This document shows, in pieces, positions 11,630 to 23,595 of a stretch of 64,000 nucleotides of DNA; position 1 is the first letter of the stretch, and every line of letters starts with the position of its first letter. Under the pieces are notes generated by a model. The model made no database searches, was not told where the DNA came from, and saw nothing but the letters and a program-made list of their open reading frames with translations. The translations under genes were made by a program, and so were the position numbers. Origin of the DNA: Cephalotus follicularis. Lineage: Eukaryota > Streptophyta > Magnoliopsida > Oxalidales > Cephalotaceae. The DNA lies in the NCBI GenBank assembly GCA_001972305.1, contig BDDD01001580.1, forward strand, positions 89,039-153,038, written 5' to 3'.

Positions 11630-11810
11630 CCCTTCTGCCTTACGGACGGTACTGCTACGGAAGGTATGGTGACTGATGGTACGGTATGGTCAAGGAAGGT
11701 ACGGTCACATATGGGGTACGGTGAAGGACGGTATGGTCACAAAAGGTATGATCACGGATGGTGTATGGTCAAGGATGGTACGGTACGGTTCGCGATGGTA
11801 CGATAGTGAA
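11630..11810. repeat. Degenerate GGTACGGT-type tandem repeat
   Basis: Words GGTACGGT, GGTATGGTCA and AAGGTACGG recur at intervals of about 10-25 bp. Confidence 0.75.
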
Positions 11811-11959
11811 TGGTATTGGCTGGCAAACCTATGGGTGAATTTTACCATAGGAATGGCAATGGCTGGTGAACCTACGGGTGAACTTCCGCCATAAGTATAG
11901 GTGAACCTATGGGTGAGTTCCGCCCAGGAATGGATGGTACGGTTATAAATCGAAGGGTT

Positions 11960-12230
11960 ATATATCGTAGACTATGGATTGTACAATTATGGACCGAATG
12001 GTAATGGACCGAACGGTGATGGACCGTACGCTTATGGATCGAATGGTTATGGATGAAAGGGTTATGGATCGTACGACTATAGATCGAATGCTATGGATCG
12101 TACGACTGTGGATCGTATGGTTATGGATCGTACAGTTATGGATACAGAATGGTTATGGAACGAATACATAATGGTTATGGAACGGATACAATATGGTTGT
12201 GGATCGTATCGTTATGGATCCTAACAGTCC
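11960..12230. repeat. Tandem repeat of TTATGGATCGTACG units
   Basis: About 15 diverged units of roughly 16-18 bp built on TTATGGATCGTACGAC occur. Together with 11630-11810 they account for much of the extra length of this LTR. Confidence 0.85.
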
Positions 12231-14144
12231 AGATTGTGACGGTATAGTTATGGGATATTGGTTAAATGCTATAATATATAGGTAGTTAACCTTTCGAATG
12301 TTTTCATATGGGTGAGATAGAATTTGTAAGGACACAGTTATTGAATGGTGGTTGAGATTATTATGGAAAAAGGTATATCTCTAAATGCTAGTTTTCATGG
12401 CATGGATAATAGTGATTTTTATGAATGCATCTTACATATTGTACACATATCTGCTGCACTTCTATATGATCCTTGCATATGTATATCCTACACAACCTTT
12501 GGGTTGCTGATACATTTCATTGTAATGAAATGGAATAGGTTTAGGTTCAGCTTCAGGTCCAAGTGACGTGCAGTAGTTATCCGCCGGACATAAATCACAG
12601 AGGAAGGATCTACATCTCCTCTGACCTAACTTGTATAAATGTAGTTTTTGTAAATGTACAAATATTATATAAGAGATGTGTTTTATTTCAGCTATTGACC
12701 TACCGACTTGTGGCAGTGCTAGATATATATGTGTGTTCATGTAAAGGATATGGATGGGTTCTGCTATTGTGATATATTGTTGATTCCTCCTACGGGAGTG
12801 TGGATTGTGGATGTCACACCCCGTTTTCTATTCGCGTTAGACAAGCATATGTGGTGATATCAGTAATTGAATATATTCTAGCATTCATTTAAAAAATCAT
12901 AAAATAATATGCGGAAGCATTCAATAAGCCAGAATATAACATAAGTCATTCGCACGCATCCCATACTACGTGCGGTTACAATTCAAATAAATTATCCTTA
13001 CAAGCGGAAGTACAACATTAACGAGGTATGAACCGTTCATTACAAAACAGTACAATATCATGAAAATAACAACCTTAAAACGAAAGTAGAAGCTCTCCAA
13101 GTTTCAATAGCAATCTTCAAAAACCTTCGCTTAATCTGAAATTGTGGGGGTTAGCCGTTGTCCTCACTTGGCTAAGTAGGAAGATAAAGTATGCTAAGGA
13201 ATGTATGAATGCAACATGTATGACAGTTTATATCAAAATAACCTTTAATGAGCCAATATATAAGTACTAATGCCAAGTGTCCATAAACAGTACATATGCA
13301 AGAATACTGCACAAGGGTACAATCAATTCATCCATCAAATGGGTGTCACATGCCGCTATCTCCTAGCTCCGACTGTGCACTACCTAACTATCTCCTACGC
13401 TCCGAGGATGATAGAACAGGTAACATATACTACCGGCGTTGGCGGGTAGTTTAACAAATAAGATCTGCTCTGCAGATAAGTTTTGGAGATCTCCTGGCCA
13501 ACTCCGGGCTCCCAGGATCCCTACCGTAGTCGGTGACCACAGCCATCATTCGACCACCGGCAACAAGCACAATCAATACAAGCATTCAATAATAATATCA
13601 CATATGTCAGCAATATGCAATATAAAAGTGGTTTCTTTAGAAACATATAACAAGTCATTTATCGTACATCTCTTTGGAGGAAAACGATATCAATTCAATA
13701 ATGGTCCTCACTTGGAGAACAAACAGATGGTACCTCTCATAGGAGGAAAATCAATAATTCCTTTAAACAATAGGTTATCATTTGAAATGATAGTTGATTA
13801 TCATAATTTGGGTACATAGCTCATAGTTGGTTTCAATGATTGAAATACAAGTGGTAGTGGTGTTAAATGACACCAAACAGTTTATACTAATATGACAGTA
13901 GCATATTCAGTAATAATATCACAAATCAGTAGCAATGCAAGGATTTACAAGGATAGCATTACATAGTCAATTCATATGTAACTCTCACAAGGAGTGCGTA
14001 CATTGTTTAATTTTGGAATGTAACTGTATATGAGGCCAGGATTAACTATTCTAGTCATCCATATGGAGGCCAGGTTCATTACATTCAAAATTGAGGCCTT
14101 AACAGGACTTATCTCAGTAATTTTACCCAGGACAGTAGGCTGCC

Positions 14145-14250
14145 TTTAAGAATAGCCGGCTGCCTTGGTTGAGTAGTCGACTGCTTTTTCATGGCAGTCG
14201 ACTGGATGGGGTTAAGTAGTCGGCTACCATGAAGAGCAGTCAACTGCTTC
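14145..14250. repeat. AGTCGACTG-type motif cluster
   Basis: Copies include AGTAGTCGACTGC and GCAGTCGACTGG near 14185-14212, with decayed copies (AGCCGGCTGC, AGTCGGCTAC, AGTCAACTGC) on both sides. Confidence 0.9.
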
Positions 14251-15287
14251 GGCCCAGAAAATGCAGGCAGTAGCAGCTTGCAATTTTTCAATCTATAATA
14301 CCAATCCAATCAAACATGCAATAATGCAGAAAAGTAAACATACATGATATGCATGATCATATCTTCAATAACATATCGTTACCCCTACCTCAATCTCTAT
14401 CCCAAGATCAATTGGGTTTGATATTTCTCTTTAAAGCTTCCAAAGCCTTTTCCCAACAATCCTTCGAATCCAGCAAGTTCAATCTATGTATGCATGTTTA
14501 TGGACACATGCATTAGTACCAGTAGGTTTCAGTAAATACTCTATAACAATTAGAATTCCAACAGTAGCTTAATCATCAAGTTCCCTAAGTCTTAACTTCC
14601 ATTTAACCACTTCCTTTAAACTCTATGTCAACTATTATTCAAACTCGGATTCATTGATCTTAAGTGTGTTGATAGAAGATGCATATTTACATTTAGGGAA
14701 CCAGTAAGCATATCCTGACCTTAACATCAACTATAATCCAATCTAGAGGTTATAGTCACCATTCCACTTAATCCATTTACCAACTTCCATTTCAATTCTA
14801 GAATATGTTATCTTTAATTATGTTAACAGAAGGTATTCAACATTCTCCTAGTTACATTATCATCATAACAACAGAGAGTTCGAATTAAGGACTTACCAAG
14901 AATCCAAAGCTCCAATCTTCCTTCTTTGAGCTTTCTAATCCTGCCAATGCAAGCTCTCAATAATCTCCAGCAACTCTCCTTAATGTTCAGTGTTTCTAAC
15001 ACTAGTCTCACAACTCAACACTTGATATAAGCCTTGAATTCGTCAGAGTTCTTTAAGTCCCCTTCTCTCATCACATGTATTTGTTTTCTCTCCTCTTTTC
15101 TATCTCTCTCTCCCTTTCTCTCTTTGATTCTTGCAGGTTGCAGGTCTGAAAGTTGCAGAGGGAATAGAGGACATGCAAGCATGCCTTTTTGCATGCTCTG
15201 GCAGCTCCTGTCTCGTGTGACACCTGCCCACCATGCAATCTCCTCTTGGTTCAGTTTAACAGGCATGCACAGACACCTGTTCTGTAC

Positions 15288-15402
15288 CGATCCAGTCGAC
15301 TGTCCATAACACGCATAAGGCAGTCGACTGCTCCCCTATGACAGTCGGCTGCCCCTTCATAAACCAGACAGTCGACTTCCCCCCTGTGGTAGTCGGCTGC
15401 CA
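15288..15402. repeat. AGTCGACTG-type cluster near the LTR 5' end
   Basis: Exact copies occur at about 15293, 15322 (GCAGTCGACTGC) and 15370, with AGTCGGCTGCC copies between. Confidence 0.9.
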
Positions 15403-15822
15403 AGGGCTGTTTTAGGGTTTCTTAGCTTGTTACTTCACCAATTGTACATCCATTCATCCCAAGCAATTACCAAAAACAATTTTATAATAATTGGACATTA
15501 AATTCAAATGAGTGCACATTTTATTAATCATTATTACAATGTACATGAATTGAATTTGCGGTTATTACAGTTGAGGGCTGAGCCCATATATAAATTGTGT
15601 TTTCCTTACATGGGGCATAGGTCCGATAAACGGATACTACGTGCCCAATTTTCGGGAGATTATAAGAGTTACAATATATATGAATTGATTATTCTGCTTA
15701 CATGGCTGATTGAAAGTTTTAAATTTATAGCACTTTTTGGAGTATGATATGAATGAATTGATCGAATGGATGGAATACCACGTGTCGGGTCGTGGGAGTT
15801 CCCCCACGGTTCGGGGCGTGAA

Positions 15823-15981
15823 AATATCGGCAAATGCCATCGACTCAGCCTACTGTCCTTGTATCTTACGGTATGCCTATACTCTAGGCTCCATAGGAGA
15901 TATATCCTTATCCGTATGTGGTCGGGAGGCTGTTCCACCTCTATCATGGCCACGGCCTCTACTACGACCACAAGACACCAT
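15823..15981 (-). pseudogene. Gag start of the minus-strand gypsy element, truncated
   Basis: From an ATG at 15981 the minus strand reads MVSCGRSRGRGHDRGG and continues with a short serine/proline-rich stretch to a stop. Arg-Gly-rich starts are typical of Ty3/gypsy Gag. The frame is cut at 15822 by the family C LTR. It lies about 100 bp downstream, in sense, of the primer-binding site at 16074-16084, which is the normal arrangement. Confidence 0.6.
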
Positions 15982-16073
15982 TACTTTCACATGGACACTT
16001 AAGATATCACTATTAATTCATATACTCTATATGCAATGCATGAAATGCATAACCCAAGAATCCCAAACCTACA

Positions 16074-16084
16074 CTCTGATACCA
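16074..16084 (-). promoter_or_regulatory. Primer-binding site (initiator Met tRNA type)
   Basis: Minus-strand TGGTATCAGAG stands four bases from the LTR end. It complements the 3' end of plant initiator methionine tRNA and marks the LTR at 16089 as a 5' LTR. Confidence 0.85.
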
Positions 16085-17265
16085 AAACTAACACGACCCG
16101 TCCCACTAACCTTAACCCTATGTAACGAGTCGTGCTTTATTATAGACTAACTACGTTCAACTCAATTATAACTTCCCAAGAGGTCACCCATCTTAAAATT
16201 TCTCTCACCTGAGCGCCCTTAACCGTGAAGTTTATATAATCAATTATCCATTAGACTATTCTTCTAAAACTTAATCACTTATTCAATCCTTTATTCTTAT
16301 ATGAAATCAAACATCTAGCAGTTAAACACTTACTAATTAAGTTCATACTCGACCTCCATGACCTTTAGTATCTCTATTAAACTAAAGATTTTTAATTTGT
16401 CATCAAACGATATCAATACTTTCCTTACTTCTTATTAAACACTCAAATATTTGGGGTGGAATTTCTGCAGAAAAACTGCAAGAGTTTGCACCTAAAAATG
16501 GACGTTTTCCAAAATTTTCACCTATCAAGATATCAAAAAATATATATATATCTCACTCCCGAATAAGGAATCGGCAATTTATTATGTCTAATCCATCATT
16601 AAGATGTCACAATCATATATCAAGTTTATCACATCATTTCATCTATCTATATAATCATATTTCTTATCATATATCTATATTTCAATACCATCAGTGTGAA
16701 CATAATAAAAACATCTTGAATGTCCCCCAATGCATACATGTGAGGCTAGCCAGAACTGCCAACATGCGGTGCCTGACTCTCGTGTTCTACCTTTAACTAC
16801 TCCAACAACTACTATACTGATGGATCAGGGAGATTATGCTCTGCTCTATCAGCTGCAAAATAAACTGGGAGGGGGTTAGTCCAAATGATTAAGTGAGTTG
16901 GGACAAATCATTCCCTATTACATCCCTACAAGGAACTGGATGCTATGAATAAAACAATATAATGAAGTCAAGAAGAATAAGTCAAATCAAATGGGGTAAG
17001 TCATGAAAAAGAAAAATAATAAGGCTCCAAGAACATAACCAGTAACTCAACAATGAAGGTTATTGTACAAATTTCAAGCTCAAGGCAATAACTAAACACA
17101 AAAGAGTCACAAAAAAAAATCAGAATATCAAAACTCAACGATACGGTTATAAATCAACATCAAGTATCAATTTCCAAATATCAAATATCAATATGTGCCC
17201 AATAAGTCATAAGAGTATAAGAGGATATTGGTACCAATCATGTCCCTACCTCATATCTGCAGCCA

Positions 17266-17383
17266 AATCACATGGCAATACCGTCTACTCTACCACCAAT
17301 CACATGGAAATACTGTCTGCTCTGTCACCAAATCACATGGTGATACTGTCTGCTCTGCCACCAAATTACATGGCGATACTGTC
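17266..17383. repeat. Tandem repeat, 32-33 bp x 3.6
   Basis: Units start AATCACATGG and contain ACTGTCTGCTCTG. The third unit contains ATCACATGGTGAT, a short dyad. Confidence 0.9.
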
Positions 17384-20259
17384 AAACACTGCAGTAATAT
17401 AAATGTCTAGGCCATAAGCTACATGACTGTACGAATCTGTCATATACCGGTATAGAGTGCTTATGCCTCTGACTCGTCTGTGGGGCCTGCATGATTAGTG
17501 CACGGACCCAGCCCTCGTCAGAAATAATATATCCAAACCTCGACCAAGGGGACGTCGTGTACCACACAGATCTGCCCTTGTCAGAAATCATGTATGCATC
17601 ATCAAGCAACCACCACGGTCAAATGGATGAGGGAAGGAGCGTCTGTTGCACTCACACTCAGCATAGTATCATAGACCAACGGTCATGCTACAGATGCAGG
17701 TAATGGAACATGGGGGCAGTCCCACTTAACATCTCATCATAGACAATGAGTATGTCAAGGAGAGTTGATCGTCGAACGTCCCTTCACCATAGATGAGCAA
17801 TACATATAAAAAAACCCGGTACCCAGCATCAGAATATAACACAATATAACAAATCACAATGTCACAAGTGTGAGAAGGGGACCAAGTCACCCAGAGCATC
17901 AAGCACGTACCAGTGCGGAATCATATCATAAATCATAAATATGTCAACAGAAGATGAACGAGATACAATTCCTGACCAATATCAGATATCGTAATAAGAA
18001 CAGGGCAAATATTAAAACAACAGGACATTCAATAATGAAATAGAGGAAGGCAATGTCCCACTCATATAATTATTGCAATCCACTATCGTGGACTAGCCCC
18101 ATGATGCTTTGGATCAGAAATAGGATCCGCGTCAATATGACATCACATAGCAATATCCATAAGCATACTTTCCATGCTTATACAATCTTAAATGCACATA
18201 ATTTACATATAAGCTATACAATAGCTATATCCCCCATTGTAACACTTACTAGAATCTTTAGACATCCATAAATCCCAAGGATTCATTATATTATCATTCT
18301 CATATACCTTTCTACATACACCTGGATACAACATTTGCATTACAACCCACATGAACATATATATACTCATTTTCTACGATTTCTCATTTAACCATATCAC
18401 CAATGCAAGAACACACCATTTAAAATCATTAACTACCTTAAACAACTTCAACTGTCCTTAATTTCATACAAAGCCGAAATTAGTTATAAATGTGGTGTTC
18501 TCTATATGAATATTCTTCACACTAATACTGCAATTTAAGCATAAACACATAAAATTTTCCATGGAGAAATCATCTCCTCTTTAATCCATCTCAAACCCAA
18601 AATTTAGGAGTAATAAAAGGGGAACTAAACCATGCTATATTATTTCAATTTATTAACTTTTAATCTCATAACATATATACAAAAATTCAAAATTCACAAA
18701 CACCCATAATCATCTTCAACACCCTTGTAAGAAATCAATTCCTCTTTAATAATCATGTAACCCAAAATTTAAGAGGAAATTAGAGGAGGATTAAAACATG
18801 TTAAAATAATAAAATTCTAACATAATTTCACTTATAAACCATAACATTTCAACCTTTTCTCCTTACATCCTTCAACCCAAAAATTCAAGGAGACAAAGTG
18901 AGATAAAATCCATACTATTAACTTCAATTCTAACACAAACTCATCAAAATTTCATGGAGAAAACCTTATCCCCTTAACTACTCATGAAACCCGAAATTTG
19001 GAGAAGAAGTGGTGAATGAATTCTTCAATCACATAGCTCAATAATGGTCTAATTATCATCAATTATGCAATTAAATGCTTCACCCATCATTTTAATATAT
19101 CAACATCAACCTCTTAATAGATATATAGACTCATGATGCTAAAAAGAGATGAAACTTACTAGTTTAGAGTACGAGGATGGGAGATGCACCACTTTTACTC
19201 TTGCTTCCATGAAGAATTCGTTGTAGAAAGTAGAGAGCTTGAAATAGTTATGAGGTTTGGCCAAGAGGTATTTTGAAGAGATGTCATGCTTCTTCTCTTT
19301 GCAAGTCTCCTAATATGAAAGTTTAAATGGAACAATCTAGCACTTTAGAGAGACTTCAATATTTGGCTGATTTTTAACACACAAATTGGACCTTATTAAG
19401 TCAAATAATCGACCATGTCATGGAGAAAGACTTGGCCCGAATTTCTTGTGAAAAATAATGGGATATTTGGGCCACTTTTGATGGTAAAATTCAGCCACAA
19501 AATGAAGAGAAGGATTTCTCCCAAATTTTAATTTAACAAGCATGGATATTGGGCCATAAATAATGTACATTTGGTGACACACATGATAAAGAGAATTGGG
19601 CCTTTGCAACAAGACTTGGGCCTAAATTTCTTATGGTTTAAGCATCATTTACATTAAAGCATACACACCAAATTTGGGCCATGCATAATGTCACGCCCAG
19701 AACCAGGAGAGTAAACCTCCACGACTAGACACGTGAACGTCGTCCCTTCAATCTATACAATCTCATATATCAACCATACTCCAAAGTGATATATATATAA
19801 ACCTTTAACAATCATATTACATTAGAGGCATGACGTTTTTGTTTATCGGACCTATGCCCCCTAAAAAGAAAACACATTTCATATCCACACTCCCGAATGA
19901 GGAATTAACAAATTATAAATGGGCTCAGCCCTCAGCAATCACAACTTAACTCATAATTACATCTTTCTAATCTCAAGTGAAGAAACCATGCATATCCAAT
20001 ACATCAACACACATATCTCATAAGCACTGCCACAAGTCGGCATGTCGGTAGTTGAAATAAAACATATCTCTAACTCATATTTAGATTTGTCTCTTATATA
20101 TAAAAGGTCTTAAACATCCTCACAGATAAGATAAAAACACAAGGGCCTTTTTATACAAATCATATACAAAACCATAAGCACAATACAACATGGGTAACAA
20201 AACCTACTACAGAGAACACATCCGTCTCAGGCTGTCTCATTGTAATCCATGACCTGGGC

Positions 20260-20291
20260 CTGACCCATTCCATTACAATAAATTGGGTCAG
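20260..20291. repeat. Conserved family C hairpin
   Basis: Arms CTGACCCATT and AATTGGGTCAG enclose an AT-rich loop. This is the homologue of 5036-5067 with a paired change in the arms. Confidence 0.8.
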
Positions 20292-20684
20292 TGACATATA
20301 GTCGGGTAGGTATACTATATGCTATGTATGCAACCCATATAACGATATGCCACGCATGCAGTAAATATAACAGTAACGCGCCATGCGATGTAACAGATAT
20401 AAGAATAGGTATGGTATGTGAAATGTATGAATGACAATTGCGAACAACTTCAGTGTACCAACTGTCCCCAAGCGGTGGTATGCTTAGCTAGTCCTAAACA
20501 CATCAAAGGCCATAGGCCTGCAGACACTCCAAAATAATCCATAACCATCCATGGAGACAATCAATTTGTAGTTCTGAATACTACTCTGCCCCTCCGGCCC
20601 GATATAATACTGCCACCGACTACCTACCCTTTTGGGGTTATAGCCGAGTGGGGGAGAGATAACGATGATCACATCATTTCTAAC

Positions 20685-20783
20685 TCGTAAAAATGGACAT
20701 AGCCCATAATATAATGTTATGTCGTAAAAACGGTCATAACCCATAGTATATTGTTATGCCATAAAAATGGTCATAACCCATAG
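20685..20783. repeat. Tandem repeat, about 37-38 bp x 2.6
   Basis: Units begin CGTAAAAATGG and contain CATAACCCATA...TTGTTATG. It occupies about the same place in the LTR as the 37-bp array at 28718. Confidence 0.8.
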
Positions 20784-21477
20784 GCGCCATTGCTCCATCC
20801 CTAAAGAGATGTCCATACCCTCCAGTGATGTGATCTAACACCCATAATCCTCGTGACAGAAATGAAAACTATGTATGGGTTATCTCATAGGTCTCAAACA
20901 ATAGCAACCATAACAAATCCATACCATACCTATAACCCATAACCATATTTCCATTTAAAAGTTAGGGACCTACCATAAAGGATCACATAGGATCCACGTC
21001 TGTCAAAACCATTTTAAAACCATTTCCATAGCCATAATCATTTCCATAACCATAACCATTTCCCATAACCATAAACCATTTTCCATTTTCTTGGTCCCTA
21101 TCGGAGTTGTAAAACAATGGATAGGAAGTCTAATTAGGATATCCGTGTCCATATGTCCCAATCGAGCTATCCTAACCATTTATTGAAAACCATTTCAAAA
21201 TCCATAAAATGGTGGAGAGGAAGTCTAATTAGAATATTCGCGTCCAGATGTCCCAATTGAGCTATCCTGCCCATTCTTAAAAACCATTTGTATAAACCCT
21301 TTTTTGATAAAACTTTCTTTAAAGATTTACTTTAAAGTTAATTTGAAGAACAAAAGATGTTTAAGGAGGACTCACATAGGTTACAAGGCCTTAGTGATGC
21401 TTCCTATGGATCCATTTGGGGAGAAAACAGTTGAAATAAAAAACCATATAAAACGCATTAGGCGTGACACTTCCCAC

Positions 21478-21640
21478 TAGCTATCGACGCTTAACAACTA
21501 ATCATCGACTGTCCATGCTGGGCATCGACGCTTAATGTGAAGCATCGCTGGATTAGAAGGAAAGAACGCAAAGCGACGATGGCCTTAGTATTAAAAGCGT
21601 AATGCGTCGACGGGTTTAGTTTTGAAAACATAAAGCATCA
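21478..21640. repeat. GTCGAC-type cluster, decayed
   Basis: About eight copies are present, mostly ATCGACGC, CATCGACTG or AGCGACG. One exact GTCGAC lies near 21607. Confidence 0.8.
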
Positions 21641-22235
21641 ACGGTTTTGACAGAAACAACAGTTTTTAAAACAGTTCGCAATTCAGTGGAAGCCATGTCC
21701 AAAATCCATAAAATCAGTTTCAGTTGCAGTAAAAACAGTTCAAAAATCCATTTTCCATAACCCTTGATGTAATGCCCCATTCTCATAAATAACCCCTAGG
21801 TCGTGGCAATCAACATGTTTATTCAGGTTATACAAAATACGAGAAATTTAAAACTTTCTAATCATATCATTTCATTGTGGAAGCAAATAAATCATAAGCT
21901 GCATTAAAAACGTAACATGCATACTATATGTTACATAATTGATGATCAACAATACAATGTCCATCGTTAATTGCCCATAAAACGGAGCATGAACTAAATT
22001 TAGTAAATACATCATTCCATTAATACAATATCCAATTTAACATTTCCCAAAAAAAATACTGTTGAACTCCTCTTCGTTTGCCCCAAGCTCATCGCGATGT
22101 CAATCCACTGCATCAATCTAAAATTAATAGGGTTAGCCTAATCCACTGGCTAAGTATAGAAAATATAAGTGTAGTTTAGGGTCAACGACAATAAGGTCAT
22201 GAAATGAATGCATTATGATGAAATACATAGTATAT

Positions 22236-22237
22236 CC

Positions 22238-22268
<31 letters not shown>

Positions 22269-22277
22269 TATATATAT
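22236..22277. repeat. TATATC/TA simple repeat
   Basis: About 40 bp of CTATAT units pass into pure TA. Confidence 0.95.
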
Positions 22278-22380
22278 AGTGGCTACAACCATGCAATCCA
22301 TCATTCATGTCTCAAAGGACCAATCAATCCAATCCGAGTTAGATATCTACCACTCGAAGGTTGGTAGTATCTCATATCAA

Positions 22381-22500
22381 TGCTAAACGGCACGTAGGTG
22401 GGGGAAAGCTCGATCAAACAATAGAGGCTAACCGGTATATAGTCAGGGGAAAGCTCTATCAAACAAATAAGGCTAACCGGCACATTGGCGGGGGAAAAGG
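22381..22500. repeat. Tandem repeat, 45 bp x 2.7
   Basis: Units begin GGCTAACCGG and contain GGGGAAAGCTC-ATCAAACAA. The large chromovirus is inserted 12 bp beyond the array. Confidence 0.9.
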
Positions 22501-22734
22501 GCATAGTGTGGTTGTAATACCCTAAATCTATGACTTCATGTTATGGTCATATTTTATGTTTTTGCCTTATGTTATGTACTATGTGTTGGTGTAACGCCCA
22601 GGGTTTTCGTTAATGTGTAATGTTGCTTTTCCAATGTAATTTTGCACCTTGTGTTAATGGGAACCATGTTTATCCTCTTTTGTGTGTTGAAAGTTGCAAG
22701 AAAAGTGTGTTGGTGTGTTTTCTGTGCAGGGGGC

Positions 22735-22765
22735 AGTCGACTGCCGAGGTAGTCGACTGCTAGGT
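22735..22765. repeat. Paired AGTCGACTGC motifs
   Basis: GCAGTCGACTGCC and TAGTCGACTGC lie 17 bp apart, about 150 bp from the LTR start. Confidence 0.95.
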
Positions 22766-23264
22766 GCCAGATAGCACACGTGCTGTCAGGCCTGGTGTGA
22801 CAAAAGTGGGTGAGTTTGGCTTTATATGACAGAAGATAGAGAGAGAGGTCGAGTTTCTCCATAAAAACACAAGCTTCTCCCTCCATCTTCATTCTTTTTC
22901 ATAGAGAGTTCAAAGAGAGTGTGAAAGAGTGAAGAAAAGGGAGTGAAAGTGTGTGTGTGTTGTGGATCCAAGGAGCTTTGTGTTGAACCGTGGGTTGAAG
23001 CTTCGACCAGTGGAGGAACCGAACCAGTGGGAGTTACTGGATGAGTTGGGGAGTGCAAAAGCCTCTGTTTTGGACTTAAAGAGGTGGATTACAGCTCCTA
23101 ACTTGGAGTTCTAAGGTAGGGGAAAAGTCATTTTTGCACTTAATTTCAACTGTTAATGTTTTCCATGAAATGAAATGCATGTTTATGTTGTGTTGTGAGC
23201 CTGGAATGTGTTGTTGCATAAATGTGCTGTTTTGGGTTGAGTTGGGTGTGTGTTGTGGCTTGTG

Positions 23265-23595
23265 TAGCTGTTCCAGCTGACTGCCTGTGTTGGGCAGCTG
23301 ACTGTTTAATGGTTCCAGCCGACTGTGCTTGAGGAGACAGTCGACTGTCCATGTGTGTCTCTGGGAAGTGCATGCAGAGGTTAAGTAGTCGATTGCTGTA
23401 GGTCAGTAGCCGACTGTTGAGTGTGGACAGACGAACTGTCCTGAGGGACAACCGACTGTCGAGTGTGAGCAGCCGACTATCGAGGGAGACAGCCGATTGA
23501 TTAGTGTGGTCAGCCGACTGCTAGTGTTGGGCAGCCGACTGTTTGAAGGCTAACAGGCAACTGCCAGTGAGGGACAGCCGACTGTTAGGGCCTGT
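23265..23595. repeat. AGCCGACTG / AGTCGACTG cluster
   Basis: About 14 copies spaced roughly 20-30 bp are present. One is exact AGTCGACTG (near 23338). Most read AGCCGACTG, AGCTGACTG or AACCGACTG, i.e. one strand-specific half of the palindrome is better kept. Confidence 0.9.

Larger units (their letters stand above)
12812..15569 (-). mobile_element. Family B'' gypsy solo LTR, minus strand
   Basis: The + strand runs from TGTCACACCCC to GGTTATTACA, so the sense LTR starts TGTAATAACCG and ends GGGGTGTGACA. Flanking 5-mers are gtgga and gttga, a near-match TSD. In sense it has a donor-like TTGAG|GTAGGG at 14388. An acceptor-like GGCTAACC...TTTCAG ends at 13136. GTCGAC motifs of the GCAGTCGACTGC type lie at 14145-14250 and 15290-15400. 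The host LTR order just outside is unusual (see findings). No internal coding region is present. Confidence 0.7.
8897..15822 (+). mobile_element. Family C gypsy 3' LTR with nested insertion
   Basis: The LTR starts TGTAGTGTCCC and ends near 15822 in GGTTCGGGGCGTGA, where the usual final CA appears mutated. A second LTR (12812-15569) lies in it. Net length is about 4.2 kb, longer than the 2.95 kb relative at 26998, partly because of large tandem arrays. Other parts are a purine-rich leader (8910-9070), a donor-like box ATAG|GTAGGG at 9802, and a GTCGAC cluster. An acceptor-like TTTATTTCAG ends at 12691. It interrupts the gag start of the element whose LTR begins at 16089. Open frames within it are not genes. 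Confidence 0.75.

Noticed and set aside
23265..23595. CRISPR array from regularly spaced palindromic motifs
   Set aside because: Repeats are about 9-12 bp and degenerate, spacers are irregular, and the context is a plant LTR.
23265..23595. GCCGAC as DREB/CRT binding sites
   Set aside because: The core occurs only in the degraded AGCCGACTG form. The symmetric AGTCGACTG explains the cluster better, so I do not claim stress regulation.
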